Source of the DNA: Sphingomonas sp. PAMC26645
GTDB lineage: Bacteria; Pseudomonadota; Alphaproteobacteria; Sphingomonadales; Sphingomonadaceae
Assembly (NCBI RefSeq): GCF_004795835.1
Contig: NZ_CP039249.1
Location: 434,001-498,000, forward strand
Length of the DNA: 64,000 bases
Direction: 5' to 3'
Made by a program: the position numbers and the translations under genes. Each line of letters starts with the position of its first letter. Position 1 is the stretch's first letter. This document shows, piece after piece, positions 15,340 to 24,571 of this stretch. A model generated the notes under the pieces. It ran no database searches. It saw nothing but the letters and a program-made list of their open reading frames with translations, and had not been told where the DNA came from.

Positions 15340-17613
15340 TCAGTCGTCCGCCTTGCTGGGGAACGCGAAGCCCAGGGGCTGGATGGCCGTCGCGTCCTGC
15401 TTCAGGCGTGCGGCCATCTGTTCGTATTCGCGTTCGGTTTCCGGAGTCACGCTGGCGCGCGACTCCTTCAACGCGCCATCGAAATCGGCCATCGTGACGT
15501 CGGTCGAATCGATCGACCTCCGCAACGCCACCAGGCCGGCGCGGCGGACAACGTCCTCCAGGTCCGCGCCGGTGAAGCGGTCGGTGCGGTCTGCGAGACG
15601 GTCGAGATCGACGTCCGACGCCAGCGGCATCTTCTCGGTCTGAATGCCCAGAATACGGCGGCGGCCTGCCTTGTCCGGCACGCCGACATAGACGAGTTCG
15701 TCGAACCGACCCGGCCGCAGCAACGCCGGGTCGATCAAGTTCGGCCGGTTGGTCGCGCCGATCACGACCACCGACTGCAACTCTTCCAGCCCGTCCATCT
15801 CCGCGAGGATCGTGTTGACGACGCGCTCGGTCACCTGCGGCTCACCAGCACCGCTGCCCCGTGCGGGCACCAGTGAATCGAGCTCATCAATGAAGATCAC
15901 GCACGGCGCGACCTGGCGTGCGCGCTGGAAGAGGCGGGCGATCTGCTGTTCGCTTTCGCCGTACCATTTGCTCAGCAGGTCGGACGATTTGGTGGCGATG
16001 AAGTTCGCCTCCGCCTCGCGCGCGACCGCCTTTGCCAGCAACGTCTTGCCGGTGCCGGGCGGGCCGTAGAGCAGGAAGCCCTTGGCCGGCCGGATGCCGA
16101 GCCGGCGGAACGCGTCGGGGTTCTTGAGCGGGAGTTCGACACCCTCCTTCAGGCGCATCTGCGCGTCGTCGAGACCGCCTACATCGGCCCAGCGCACGGT
16201 CGGCGCCTGCACCATCACTTCGCGCATGGCCGAGGGCTGGACGCGCTTGAGCGCCCCGAGGAAATCCTCGCGGGTGACCGACAATTCGTCGAGCACTTCG
16301 GGCGGGATCGTTCGCTCCTCGAGGTTGAGCTTGGGCATGATCCGGCGGACCGCCTCGATCGCCGCCTCGCGGGTCAGCGCGGCGAGATCGGCACCGACGA
16401 AGCCGTAGGTGGTGCGCGACAGCTCGTCGAGATCGACGCGGTCCCCAAGCGGCATACCGCGCGTGTGGATGCCGAGGATCTCGCGACGGCCACGTTCGTC
16501 CGGCACGCCGACGACGATTTCACGGTCGAACCGGCCCGGACGGCGCAGCGCTTCGTCGATCGCCTCGGGACGGTTGGTGGCCGCGATCACGACGAGGTTC
16601 GCGCGCGACTCGATACCGTCCATCAGCGTCAGCAACTGCGCGACGAGACGCTTTTCCGCCTCGCCTGACACCTGGCCACGCTTGGGTGCGATCGAATCGA
16701 TCTCGTCGATGAACACGATCGAAGGCGCCGCCTTCGCGGCTTCCTCGAACACTTCGCGGAGGCGCGACTCGGACTCGCCGTACGCCGATCCCATGATCTC
16801 GGGGCCGTTGATCAGGAAGAACTGCGCGTCGGATTCGTTGGCGACGGCGCGGGCGAGACGCGTCTTGCCGGTGCCGGGAGGGCCGTGCAGCAACACGCCC
16901 TTGGGTGGATCGACGCCCAGGCGCTGGAAGAGTTCAGGGTAGCGGAGTGGCAGTTCGACCATCTCGCGCAACTGGTCGATCGTCTGCGCCATGCCGCCGA
17001 TATCGTCGTAGGTGACGTCGGCACGCCGTGCGGCCTGCGGCTCCTCGTACTCGGAGCGGAGTTCGATCTCGGTATTCTCGTCGATGTGCACCACGCCCTT
17101 GGGGCTGGCGGCGATCACCGCGAGGCGGATTTCCTGCAGCGCATACGCCGGCGCGTTCATGAACTGCTGGACGCCCGGCGGCATGTTGCCGACGCGCTGA
17201 TGCCCCGCGGTCGCGACGATATCGCCCTGACAGATCGGCCGTCCGAGGAACGTGCGCTTGAGCGCGTTGGTCGAGCCCTGGAGGCGGAGGTTCTGCTGGG
17301 CTGGCGCGAAAACGACGCGGGTCGCCGGCTTTGACTCGGCCTTGCGCACCTCGACGTAATCACCCGAGCCTACGCCAGCGTTCGCGCGCTGGAGGCCATC
17401 GAGGCGGAGGATGTCGAGACCCTCGTCTTCCGGATAGGGCCCGACGGCGCGCGCGGGCGTGTTCTGCTTGCCGAGGATCTCGATCACGTCGCCTTCACCG
17501 ATACCCAGCGTCGCCATCAGCGCGCGCGGCAGGTGTGCCAGGCCGCGGCCGCTGTCTTCGGGACGCGCGTTGGCGACCTGAATTTTCCGCGTGGGGATTT
17601 CGCTATCGGCCAT
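15340..17613 (-). CDS. Cdc48/VAT-like AAA ATPase
   Basis: A 757-residue double AAA+ ATPase with the architecture of p97/Cdc48 and archaeal VAT. An N-terminal double-psi barrel region (about 1-190) starts with PTRKIQVANARPEDSGRGLA. The D1 module has Walker A GPPGTGKT at 244-251, Walker B SIVFIDEIDS and the arginine-finger stretch RRPGRFDRE. The D2 module has a second GPPGTGKT and CVIFIDELDS. The C-terminal tail is a short acidic-basic segment. Cdc48 unfolds and extracts proteins. It is common in archaea and eukaryotes and found only in some bacteria, including sphingomonads. The gene is monocistronic; its partner protease or adaptor is not evident here. Confidence 0.92.
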   Translation of the reverse strand: MADSEIPTRKIQVANARPEDSGRGLAHLPRALMATLGIGEGDVIEILGKQNTPARAVGPYPEDEGLDILRLDGLQRANAGVGSGDYVEVRKAESKPATRVVFAPAQQNLRLQGSTNALKRTFLGRPICQGDIVATAGHQRVGNMPPGVQQFMNAPAYALQEIRLAVIAASPKGVVHIDENTEIELRSEYEEPQAARRADVTYDDIGGMAQTIDQLREMVELPLRYPELFQRLGVDPPKGVLLHGPPGTGKTRLARAVANESDAQFFLINGPEIMGSAYGESESRLREVFEEAAKAAPSIVFIDEIDSIAPKRGQVSGEAEKRLVAQLLTLMDGIESRANLVVIAATNRPEAIDEALRRPGRFDREIVVGVPDERGRREILGIHTRGMPLGDRVDLDELSRTTYGFVGADLAALTREAAIEAVRRIMPKLNLEERTIPPEVLDELSVTREDFLGALKRVQPSAMREVMVQAPTVRWADVGGLDDAQMRLKEGVELPLKNPDAFRRLGIRPAKGFLLYGPPGTGKTLLAKAVAREAEANFIATKSSDLLSKWYGESEQQIARLFQRARQVAPCVIFIDELDSLVPARGSGAGEPQVTERVVNTILAEMDGLEELQSVVVIGATNRPNLIDPALLRPGRFDELVYVGVPDKAGRRRILGIQTEKMPLASDVDLDRLADRTDRFTGADLEDVVRRAGLVALRRSIDSTDVTMADFDGALKESRASVTPETEREYEQMAARLKQDATAIQPLGFAFPSKADD

Positions 17614-17878
17614 GTCGACTCCATTCGATCTCGTAGCGTCCGAGATAGGGGGCCGGTTCCAGCCTTGTCAGGGGTTGAAAACACAAAAAAAGGGCCGGCC
17701 AATGAAGGCCAGCCCATGAAAGTTTTTAGGAGAGGATGCCTGAAAGGCGAGGTCTTTTTGCGGCGAGACGGTTCATGTTGCAAGTGCGAAGGGATCAGCT
17801 ACGATTGCGCTAACTGCAATCGCATGCATGAATGCGCCCAGCAGTCGTTGTCACACTCGTCGAGTCGAAAGAGGAATC

Positions 17879-18763
17879 ATGCGCAGGCTGCCGCCACTGG
17901 GGGCTATCGAGGCGTTCGTGCAGGTCGCGCGGCTGGGGTCGATCAAGGCCGCCGCCGAGGATCTCGCACTGTCCGCGCCTGCGCTCAGCCGCCGCGTGCA
18001 GAGTCTCGAGCGGTTCATCGCCAAGCCGCTGTTCGCACGCCGTCATCAGGCGATGGTGCTGAATGCGGACGGCGAACGGCTTCTGGCACAGATCGCACCG
18101 GTGCTCGACTCGCTTTCGGACGCGGTCGAATCGCTGACCAGCACGACTGAGGTGCTGCGGCTGCGTCTCGGGATCCTGCCGCTCTATGCCTCACAGAAAC
18201 TGTTTCCACGTCTGGGCGAGCTTAGGACGTCGCACCCGGAGCTGCATCTCGATATCGATACTGCGGCGCATCTGGTGTCGCGGCTCGGCGATGGGCTCGA
18301 CGCGGTGATCGCCCTGTCGCGCGAGATCGATCCGGCGTTCTACGCGCGGCGGCTCGATCGGAACTCGGTATATGTGATCGGTGCGCGGAGTTTGCTGGAG
18401 CGCGCGGACCCGGTCACGCGACCCGAACAGCTCTCGACGCTGACCGCGCTGGTGCACCGCGACATGACAGATACGTTCACGGCATGGCGGACGGCGGCGG
18501 GGCTCGACGATATCGAGCCGCTGGCGATCGATCATTTCGATTCGGGGGCTTTGATGCTGGAGGCTGCCGCGCAAGGGCTCGGCGTCGCGTTCATGCATGC
18601 GAGCCACTTCGAGGATGCGAACGATCCGCGACTGGTCCGCCTGTTCGATATCGAGGTGGAGAGCCCGTACAGCTACTGGTTCGTATGCCGCCCGCGGGCG
18701 TTGCAGACCAAGCCGGTCAAGCTGTTCCACGACTGGCTGATACGGACGGTGGCGGAGGTCTGA
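17879..18763 (+). CDS. LysR family transcriptional regulator
   Basis: A 294-residue regulator. The ATG at 17879 follows a GAGGAA site. The N-terminal winged helix reads LGAIEAFVQVARLGSIKAAA then LALSAPALSRRVQSLE. The effector-binding half starts near residue 90. It resembles GcvA-like members of the family. The divergent gene upstream is cdc48, 265 bp away; no downstream target gene on the same strand is evident, so the target is unknown. Confidence 0.9.
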   Translation: MRRLPPLGAIEAFVQVARLGSIKAAAEDLALSAPALSRRVQSLERFIAKPLFARRHQAMVLNADGERLLAQIAPVLDSLSDAVESLTSTTEVLRLRLGILPLYASQKLFPRLGELRTSHPELHLDIDTAAHLVSRLGDGLDAVIALSREIDPAFYARRLDRNSVYVIGARSLLERADPVTRPEQLSTLTALVHRDMTDTFTAWRTAAGLDDIEPLAIDHFDSGALMLEAAAQGLGVAFMHASHFEDANDPRLVRLFDIEVESPYSYWFVCRPRALQTKPVKLFHDWLIRTVAEV

Positions 18764-18770
18764 CCCGCTA

Positions 18771-18877
18771 CTCTCCTCCCGCTTGCGGGAGGGGGCGGGG
18801 AAGGGGCATGCCTCACGCACCGGACGCCGGTACGTGCGTCGCTCCCCCCCTTAGCCCCTCCCGCAAGCGGGAGGGGA
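18771..18877. repeat. Inverted pair of palindromes, family 3 (CTCCCGCTTGCGGGAG)
   Basis: Two copies of a CTCCCGCTTGCGGGAG palindrome, near 18773-18793 and 18856-18877, face each other around about 60 bp. They lie between the convergent lysR and cyclophilin genes and could also act as a bidirectional terminator. Confidence 0.8.
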
Positions 18878-18884
18878 ATTCAGC

Positions 18885-19343
18885 TTACGCAGCGCGTGCC
18901 TTGACGATCTTGCCCGGCGAACGCGGGGGCTCGCCCTTCGGCAGCGCGTCGATCAGGTCCATGCCGTCGGTGACTTCGCCCCAGACGGTGTACTGCTTGT
19001 CGAGGAAGCGCGCGTCGTCGAACACGATGAAGAACTGCGAGTTCGCCGTGTCGGGCTGGTTCGTGCGTGCCATCGAGCACACGCCGCGGACATGTGGCTC
19101 GGCCGAGAATTCCGCCTTGAGGTTGGGCTTGCTCGACCCGCCGGTGCCGTCGCCGCGACCACCATCACCGCCCTGCGCCATGAAGCCCGGGATCACGCGG
19201 TGGAAGGGTACGCCATCGTAGAAGCCTTCGTTCGCCAGCTCGACGATCCGCTCGACGTGCTTGGGCGCCAGATCGGGGCGCAGCTTGATCGTGACGTCGC
19301 CGCCGTCGAGGGTCAGCGTCAGCGTTTCGGGGGTGTCAGCCAT
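18885..19343 (-). CDS. Peptidyl-prolyl cis-trans isomerase, cyclophilin type
   Basis: A 152-residue cytoplasmic cyclophilin without a signal peptide. Visible active-site parts are GVPFHRVIPGFMAQGGD (catalytic Arg in FHRV) and TNQPDTANSQFFIVFDD, then the VWGEVTDGMDLIDAL ending. It speeds proline isomerisation during protein folding and is most like PpiB. An AGGAG site lies just upstream of the start. Confidence 0.93.
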   Translation of the reverse strand: MADTPETLTLTLDGGDVTIKLRPDLAPKHVERIVELANEGFYDGVPFHRVIPGFMAQGGDGGRGDGTGGSSKPNLKAEFSAEPHVRGVCSMARTNQPDTANSQFFIVFDDARFLDKQYTVWGEVTDGMDLIDALPKGEPPRSPGKIVKARAA

Positions 19344-19451
19344 TCATGTTCTCCTGAATTGATGCGCGGCAGATAGGGAGCCGCACTCCGACTGGCAAAT
19401 GCACGCGCGCCGCGTTAGGGCCCAACCGCGCATCTTTTAAGGGAGGCAGCC

Positions 19452-20861
19452 ATGAGCGAACTCGAGCTTCCCGAGGTCGAAACCGACACCCAGCCCGAAA
19501 ATCAGCTCGACCGCGACGACCATCTGCGTCCGGAATTCGTGCGGGCGGTGCTCGATGCGGTCGAGGATGGCGACGACGAGGCAGCGCGTACGCTGGTCGA
19601 GCCGTTGCACCCGGCCGACATCGCCGATCTATTCGAGCTGACCCCGCAACAGGATCGCGCGGCGCTGGCCCGTGCGGTCACCGACCTGCTCGACGGCGAC
19701 GTGTTCGCCGAAATGAACGATTACGTCCGCGAGGATCTGATCGATGCGCTCGAGCCGCACCAGGTCGCCGATCTCGCGTCTGAACTCGATACCGACGATG
19801 CCGTCGCGATCATCGAGGACATGGACGAGGACGAGCAGCGCGCGGTGCTGCGCGCGCTCGATCCGGATGATCGCGCGGCGATCGAGGAGGCGCTGAGCTA
19901 CGCCGAGGAGTCCGCCGGTCGCCTGATGCAGCGTGAGCTGATCGCGGTGCCCGAGCATTGGACCGTCGGCGACGCGATCGATTACCTCCGCGGGCATGAG
20001 GAGCTGACGACTGATTTTTGGGAGATCTTCGTCGTCGACCCTGCGCACAAGCCGATCGGCACGTGCCAGCTGTCGTGGATGCTGCGGACGCCGCGCGGGA
20101 TCGCGATCGCCGACGTGATGAAGCGCGAGCAGACGCTGATCCCGGTCGACATGGATCAGGAGGAAGTCGCGCTGCGCTTCCAGAAATACGCGCTGATCTC
20201 CGCCGCGGTGGTCGATCATGGCGGACGGCTGGTCGGGATGATCACGGTCGACGACATCGTCCACATCATTTCGGAAGAAGCCGGCGAGGATACGCTGCGT
20301 CTGGCAGGGGCCGGCGACGGCGACATCAACGAGCCGATCCGGCTGACGGTGCGGACGCGGTTCACGTGGCTGGTGGTCAATCTCGGCACCGCGATGGTCG
20401 CATCGTCGGTCGTGGGGTTGTTCCAGGGGACGATCGCGAGCTTTGCGCTGCTCGCGGTGCTGATGCCGATCGTCTCTGGGATGGGCGGCAACGCCGGTAC
20501 GCAGACTCTGGCGGTGGTGGTGCGCGCGCTCGCGACAAACCAGCTTACGAGTTCGAACACCGCGCGGATGATCGGCCGCGAGTTCCGGATCGCCGCCGCG
20601 AATGGCGTCATGCTGGGCGCGCTGATCGGACTTGGGACGTATGTTATCTTCCGCAATACCGACCTGTCGCTGGTGATTGCGGCGGCGATGCTGGTGAATA
20701 ACATCACGGCAGGGCTGAGTGGCGTGCTGGTACCGGTGACGCTCGACAAGTTCCGGATCGACCCTGCGGTGTCGTCGGCGGTGTTCGTGACGACGATGAC
20801 CGACACGATGGGGTTCTTCTCGTTCCTCGGGCTGGCGTCTTTGTGGGGTCTGCACGGTTGA
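19452..20861 (+). CDS. mgtE: Magnesium transporter MgtE
   Basis: A 469-residue Mg2+ channel of the MgtE family. From the N-terminus: the acidic helical MgtE_N domain (about 25-150), a CBS pair (about 150-275, with SAAVVDHGGRLVGMITVDDI), a plug helix, then five membrane helices from about 305 to the end. The selectivity region GMGGNAGTQTLAVVVRAL is present. The cytosolic part senses Mg2+ and closes the pore. GGGAGG precedes the ATG. No Mg2+ riboswitch was recognised in the short upstream gap. Confidence 0.95.
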   Translation: MSELELPEVETDTQPENQLDRDDHLRPEFVRAVLDAVEDGDDEAARTLVEPLHPADIADLFELTPQQDRAALARAVTDLLDGDVFAEMNDYVREDLIDALEPHQVADLASELDTDDAVAIIEDMDEDEQRAVLRALDPDDRAAIEEALSYAEESAGRLMQRELIAVPEHWTVGDAIDYLRGHEELTTDFWEIFVVDPAHKPIGTCQLSWMLRTPRGIAIADVMKREQTLIPVDMDQEEVALRFQKYALISAAVVDHGGRLVGMITVDDIVHIISEEAGEDTLRLAGAGDGDINEPIRLTVRTRFTWLVVNLGTAMVASSVVGLFQGTIASFALLAVLMPIVSGMGGNAGTQTLAVVVRALATNQLTSSNTARMIGREFRIAAANGVMLGALIGLGTYVIFRNTDLSLVIAAAMLVNNITAGLSGVLVPVTLDKFRIDPAVSSAVFVTTMTDTMGFFSFLGLASLWGLHG

Positions 20862-20892
20862 TCGTCCGGTATTAACGCCCATTTCCAACGCT

Positions 20893-21297
20893 ATGCCGCT
20901 CCACCTCACCAAAGTCGCGTTCGGCGCGGAAAGCGTCGACCACCTCGCCGAACGGCTCCGGCTGCGCGGCGAGGAGGGGCCGGTGTTCCTCACCACGCGC
21001 TACCTGCCCAAGCGGCATGAGGAGGTCGCTGGTCAGGGTTCGATGTTCTGGATCCTGAAGCACCAGCTGATCGCCCGCTCGCCGATCCTCGGATTCGGCG
21101 AGGCTGAGGAAGGTCGCGTCGCCATCCACATCGATCCCAAGCTCGTGCTGGTTCAAGCGCGGCCGAAACGCGCGCATCAGGGGTGGCGGTATCTGGAAGG
21201 GGCGGATGCGCCGCTCGATCTGGGTGGCGATGCGACCGGGCTGGACGTAATGCCGCCCGCGCTAATGACCAAGCTGGCGGAATTGGCGCTCATTTAA
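20893..21297 (+). CDS. DUF1489 family protein
   Basis: A 134-residue conserved alphaproteobacterial protein. Family landmarks are MPLHLTKVAFGAESVDHLAE, VFLTTRYLPKRHEEV, GSMFWILKHQLIARSPILGF and VQARPKRAHQGWRYLE. Function is unknown. It starts 31 bp after mgtE on the same strand and is probably co-transcribed. Confidence 0.85.
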   Translation: MPLHLTKVAFGAESVDHLAERLRLRGEEGPVFLTTRYLPKRHEEVAGQGSMFWILKHQLIARSPILGFGEAEEGRVAIHIDPKLVLVQARPKRAHQGWRYLEGADAPLDLGGDATGLDVMPPALMTKLAELALI

Positions 21298-21352
21298 AGG
21301 GGTGGGGCCCAGAACTCGTCGAGGTTCATCCCACCCGACGATAAACTCCACC

Positions 21353-21449
21353 GTCATCCCCGCGCAGGCGGGGATCCATATCCTCAGAGGATAGCGATCC
21401 CAGTGTGAGGTCAGCCAGTATGGGTTCCCGCCTCCGCGGGAATGACGAC
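21353..21449. repeat. Palindromic repeat pair, family 2 variant
   Basis: CGTCATCCCCGCGCAGGCGG at the left is answered by CCCGCCTCCGCGGGAATGAC at the right around about 60 bp, giving a long imperfect hairpin between convergent genes. Confidence 0.75.
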
Positions 21450-21561
21450 ACACGTTCGGAAGGTATGAGGGCCGATACGGACAGGGTAACGCGCTCGATC
21501 CAGATGCGGATTTTGCCCGCGAGAGGTCGGTGTGGATGAGGCAGCACCACACCATCCCCTT

Positions 21562-22284
21562 CTACGGAGCAGAGACTCCCGCCGCCGGCTTCCCGCAGAC
21601 CACCGGCCCACCGGCCGCTGCATCGACGCGGCATTTCGCGTTGCCGGTGATCGTGACCGTTCCCAGCCCGCTGTTCGTCACCTGCGCCGTGTAGCGCGCC
21701 GCCGCCTTCGTCTCGCCGACGCCGTCGAGGTGGACGGTCAGGTCATTGACCGCCAGCCCCGATGCGTCGATCGCGCCTGGCCCGCTCGTCACGAGGCGCG
21801 CGCGCGCCGCGCGGCCGGCGAGCGTCATCTGGCCGGTGCCGATCAGCGTCGCGTTCAGCTGATCGGTATCGGCCGCCGCGAGTGCCAAGCTCCCGTTCCC
21901 GCTGACCGTCACGTCGACGCGCATCCCGCGCATCTTCGCGATCGTCAGCCGCCCGCCGGCCGCGACGCTGGCCGAGGTCAGCCCGGGTGTCGAGAGCGTC
22001 ACGAGGATCGGCCCCGCCCCGCCGCCGCCGCGCGTCTGTTCGCCCCAGCCGCCGGTACCCTTTCGCACCGACAGCGTGGTACCATCGACCCGGACGGCCA
22101 CATCGTCCCCCCTGCCCGGGCCGGTGATGGTCGCACGCGGAGAGCCGATCGTGACGCGGACCTCGAACGGCCCCTCGACCCGCACGCGATCGAAGCTGCC
22201 GACCGAGACCGTCCGGCTCGTCGGGGAAGACTGGGCGAATGCCGGCGAGGACAGGAGCAGCGACGCGGCGAGCAGATATCTCAT
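21562..22284 (-). CDS. Head GIN domain (DUF2807) exported protein
   Basis: A 240-residue protein with a signal peptide (MRYLLAASLLLSSPAFAQ, cleavage after about residue 18). The rest is a right-handed repeat of short strands of the DUF2807 head-GIN type: SVGSFDRVRVEGPFEVRVTI, then VDVTVSGNGSLALAAADTDQ and LIGTGQMTLAGRA. It contains a pair of cysteines near the C-terminus (AKCRVDAAAGGPVVCGK). Role unknown; such proteins are periplasmic or surface-attached. It lies just downstream of a second, lipoprotein-type head-GIN gene. Confidence 0.82.
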   Translation of the reverse strand: MRYLLAASLLLSSPAFAQSSPTSRTVSVGSFDRVRVEGPFEVRVTIGSPRATITGPGRGDDVAVRVDGTTLSVRKGTGGWGEQTRGGGGAGPILVTLSTPGLTSASVAAGGRLTIAKMRGMRVDVTVSGNGSLALAAADTDQLNATLIGTGQMTLAGRAARARLVTSGPGAIDASGLAVNDLTVHLDGVGETKAAARYTAQVTNSGLGTVTITGNAKCRVDAAAGGPVVCGKPAAGVSAP

Positions 22285-22333
22285 GCCCGCGAACGTCGCC
22301 GGTTATGTACCCCCGCGCAAGTGCGGCGGCGGC

Positions 22334-23065
22334 TTACCGCCCGCAGCGGACCCGCCCCGAACCCATCTTCGAGATCGTACAGCGGGATTTCGACCCGAGA
22401 TCGACGTCACCCGAGCCCAACATGGCGACCTTGGCAGCGCCGTTCACCACCGCGCGCACGCTTCCCGAACCGGCGATCTCGACCGTCGCCGATTGCGCCT
22501 CAAACCGCGTGCCGTCGAGATCGCCCGAGCCTGCGATGTCCACCTTCAGATCGCGTGCCGTGCCGCTCGCATGCGCGGTACCCGATCCGGCGATCGTGAA
22601 TTTCGCAACGTCGACCTTGATCGCGGCGATGTCGAGATTGCCCGATCCGGCGATTCCGCCTTCGAACCCACCGCCCTCGACACGGTCCACGGCCATGTTG
22701 CCCGATCCCGAGACGCTCGCGTCGGTCAGCCGCGGCAGGGTGACGTACACCTTAACTTTGGCCCCCTTGCTCCAGCCCATGCTTGCCCCGTTCTTGCGAC
22801 CGATATTGAGCGTATCCCCGTCACGCTCGATGCGCAGGCGATCGAGTTGTTCGCTCGGCCCCTCGGCGCGAACCGAGAAGCCGGTACCGACGCGGACGTC
22901 GACGTCGTCCGAGCCCCGAAGGTCGATGCCGTTGAAACCGGCAACCTGGAAGGTCCGGGTGGTCCCCGAGCCGGCCGCCGCAGCCCCCGAGCCTTCATTG
23001 TCGCCGTTCCAGCTGAACGAGCAGGCCGCGAGAGGAATGATCAGTCCGAGCGCAAGAAAGTTCAT
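22334..23065 (-). CDS. Head GIN domain (DUF2807) lipoprotein
   Basis: A 243-residue lipoprotein. The ATG at 23065 has a strong AGGAGG site 5 bp upstream. The signal peptide MNFLALGLIIPLAACSF ends in a lipobox (LAAC). The mature part is a DUF2807 beta-solenoid with many G-S-G turns (SVSGSGNMAVDRVEG, GIAGSGNLDIAAI, EIAGSGSVRAVV). Likely anchored in the outer or inner membrane on the periplasmic side. Its role is unknown. The gene forms a pair with the non-lipidated paralogue 49 bp downstream. Confidence 0.85.
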   Translation of the reverse strand: MNFLALGLIIPLAACSFSWNGDNEGSGAAAAGSGTTRTFQVAGFNGIDLRGSDDVDVRVGTGFSVRAEGPSEQLDRLRIERDGDTLNIGRKNGASMGWSKGAKVKVYVTLPRLTDASVSGSGNMAVDRVEGGGFEGGIAGSGNLDIAAIKVDVAKFTIAGSGTAHASGTARDLKVDIAGSGDLDGTRFEAQSATVEIAGSGSVRAVVNGAAKVAMLGSGDVDLGSKSRCTISKMGSGRVRCGR

Positions 23066-23183
23066 CGCATCCTCCTGTGTATTATTGACACAATACACCC
23101 GGTACTGGACGGCGCAATGAGAAACTTGTCTGGCGCTGGCTCGCTGCACGACCCCCTATCTTGAGGAAGGAAGCAGCAGAACG

Positions 23184-23212
23184 AAAAAGGGCGGCCCCGC
23201 AGGACCGCCCCT
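23184..23212 (-). terminator. Rho-independent terminator of carD
   Basis: GGGCGGCCCC and GGACCGCCCC form a stem, with AAAAA on the plus-strand left side. On the minus strand it reads stem then TTTTTCG, just beyond the carD stop. Confidence 0.85.
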
Positions 23213-23235
23213 TCGTCTCACAAAGCCCCCAGCAG

Positions 23236-23769
23236 TTAAGCCGGCACCTTGTCCTTGTTATAGATCGCGGCCGCGGCGCGGAGGATGTCGAGGATCTTCT
23301 CCTGCGCCTTGGGCTCGTCGAGCTCTTCCATTGCAGCCAGTTCGCGCGCGAGGCGGCTGGTCGCGCCTTCGAAGATCTGGCGCTCGGAATAGCTCTGCTC
23401 GGGCTGATCGTCGGCACGGAACAGATCGCGGACCACTTCGGCGATCGACACGAGGTCGCCCGAATTGATCTTCGCTTCATATTCCTGCGCGCGGCGCGAC
23501 CACATGGTGCGCTTGACCTTGGGCTTGCCCTTGAGCGTGTCCATCGCCTCGCGCATCGTCTTGTCCGACGACAGCTTGCGCATGCCGACGCTTTCGGCCT
23601 TGTTGGTCGGCACGCGGAGCGTCATGCGCTCCTTCTCGAACCGGAGGACGTAGAGTTCCAGTGTCATGCCGGCGATTTCCGAGCGCTGGAGCTCGATCAC
23701 ACGGCCGACCCCGTGCTTGGGATAAACGACGAAATCACCGACATCGAAGGACAGTGCCTTGGCAGCCAT
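23236..23769 (-). CDS. CarD family transcriptional regulator
   Basis: A 177-residue protein from the ATG at 23769, preceded by GGAAAGG. The N-terminal RNA-polymerase interaction domain is seen in FDVGDFVVYPKHGVGRVIEL and EKERMTLRVPTNKAESVGMR. The C-terminal helical DNA-binding half contains KRTMWSRRAQEYEAKINSGD. CarD binds the beta subunit and stabilises open promoter complexes, often at rRNA promoters. It stands next to fdxA, as in many alphaproteobacteria. Confidence 0.93.
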   Translation of the reverse strand: MAAKALSFDVGDFVVYPKHGVGRVIELQRSEIAGMTLELYVLRFEKERMTLRVPTNKAESVGMRKLSSDKTMREAMDTLKGKPKVKRTMWSRRAQEYEAKINSGDLVSIAEVVRDLFRADDQPEQSYSERQIFEGATSRLARELAAMEELDEPKAQEKILDILRAAAAIYNKDKVPA

Positions 23770-23975
23770 TTGGGGCCTTTCCGGATCAGGCCTCCACGCG
23801 ACGCCTCGACGAAGGACTCGTCGCTGCTGCATCGGGGGAGGGATAGGTCTAACTCACGCCAGGCACACGACTTCCGTCATCGCACCCGTCGCGGACCTTA
23901 GTAGCAGCTTTGCAACAAAATTACCAGCCGCACATAGGCCGCGCATGGCAGCCGGCTTGACCTAACCGGGATCAA

Positions 23976-24317
23976 TCAGTCGCCTGCGCCGGGTTCGGGC
24001 GAGAAATACTTGTCGAACTTGCCCTCGACACCCTTCATCGCGTCGGCATCCGGCGGCGTCTGGTTGTCGTTGCGCGTGACGTTGGGCCATTGCGCCGAGA
24101 AGGTCGTGTTGAGCTCGAGCCACTGCTCAAGGCCGCTCTCGGTATCGGGCAGGATCGCCTCGGCGGGGCATTCCGGCTCGCACACGCCGCAGTCGATGCA
24201 CTCGCTGGGATTGATCACCAGCATGTTCTCGCCCTCGTAGAAACAATCGACCGGGCACACTTCCACGCAGTCCATGTACTTGCAGCGGATGCAGGCATCG
24301 GTGACGACGTAGGTCAT
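23976..24317 (-). CDS. fdxA: 7Fe ferredoxin FdxA
   Basis: A 113-residue ferredoxin starting [20 protein letters not shown] at 24317. Cysteine spacing fits one [3Fe-4S] and one [4Fe-4S] cluster: [17 protein letters not shown] followed by [12 protein letters not shown]. The C-terminal extension is typical of FdxA in alphaproteobacteria. It carries electrons in the cytoplasm; partners are unknown. Confidence 0.95.
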   Translation of the reverse strand: MTYVVTDACIRCKYMDCVEVCPVDCFYEGENMLVINPSECIDCGVCEPECPAEAILPDTESGLEQWLELNTTFSAQWPNVTRNDNQTPPDADAMKGVEGKFDKYFSPEPGAGD

Positions 24318-24463
24318 TGCAGAACTCCTGGGCCGGATTCCTTTCCGGCGACGAACGCGCCAGCGACTATGCGCGCCTGCCCCTCGCGTCAATCATAGCA
24401 AGCCTTCTGCGAGACGTTATCAGGCTTTGTCGCTTCGATCCCACACTGTTCAAGCCCTCCTCC

Positions 24464-24546
24464 GTCATCCTGACGAAAGTCAGGACCCAAGATACCAAGG
24501 ACAGCGTCTCGTGGCTCTGGGTCCTGACTTTCGTCAGGATGACGGC
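24464..24546. repeat. Inverted repeat, family 5 (TCATCCTGACGAAAGTCAGG)
   Basis: CGTCATCCTGACGAAAGTCA and its inverse lie at the two ends of an 83-bp unit with GGACCC/GGGTCC flanks, between fdxA and the S4 gene. Confidence 0.8.
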
Positions 24547-24571
24547 GATCGCTCGTGTCGAGCCTCGTCGG

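Noticed and set aside
17714-17860. Cysteine-rich mini reading frame (two CxxC pairs) between cdc48 and lysR
   Set aside because: It is short, runs into the lysR start region in another frame, lacks a convincing ribosome site, and matches no zinc-ribbon family I know. Kept as a note only.
19344-19451. Mg2+-sensing riboswitch before mgtE
   Set aside because: The gap is short and shows none of the M-box conserved elements I can recognise.
19629-20996. A 455-codon minus-strand open frame opposite mgtE
   Set aside because: It is a shadow of the strongly supported MgtE gene; the translation is His/Arg-rich with no recognisable domain.
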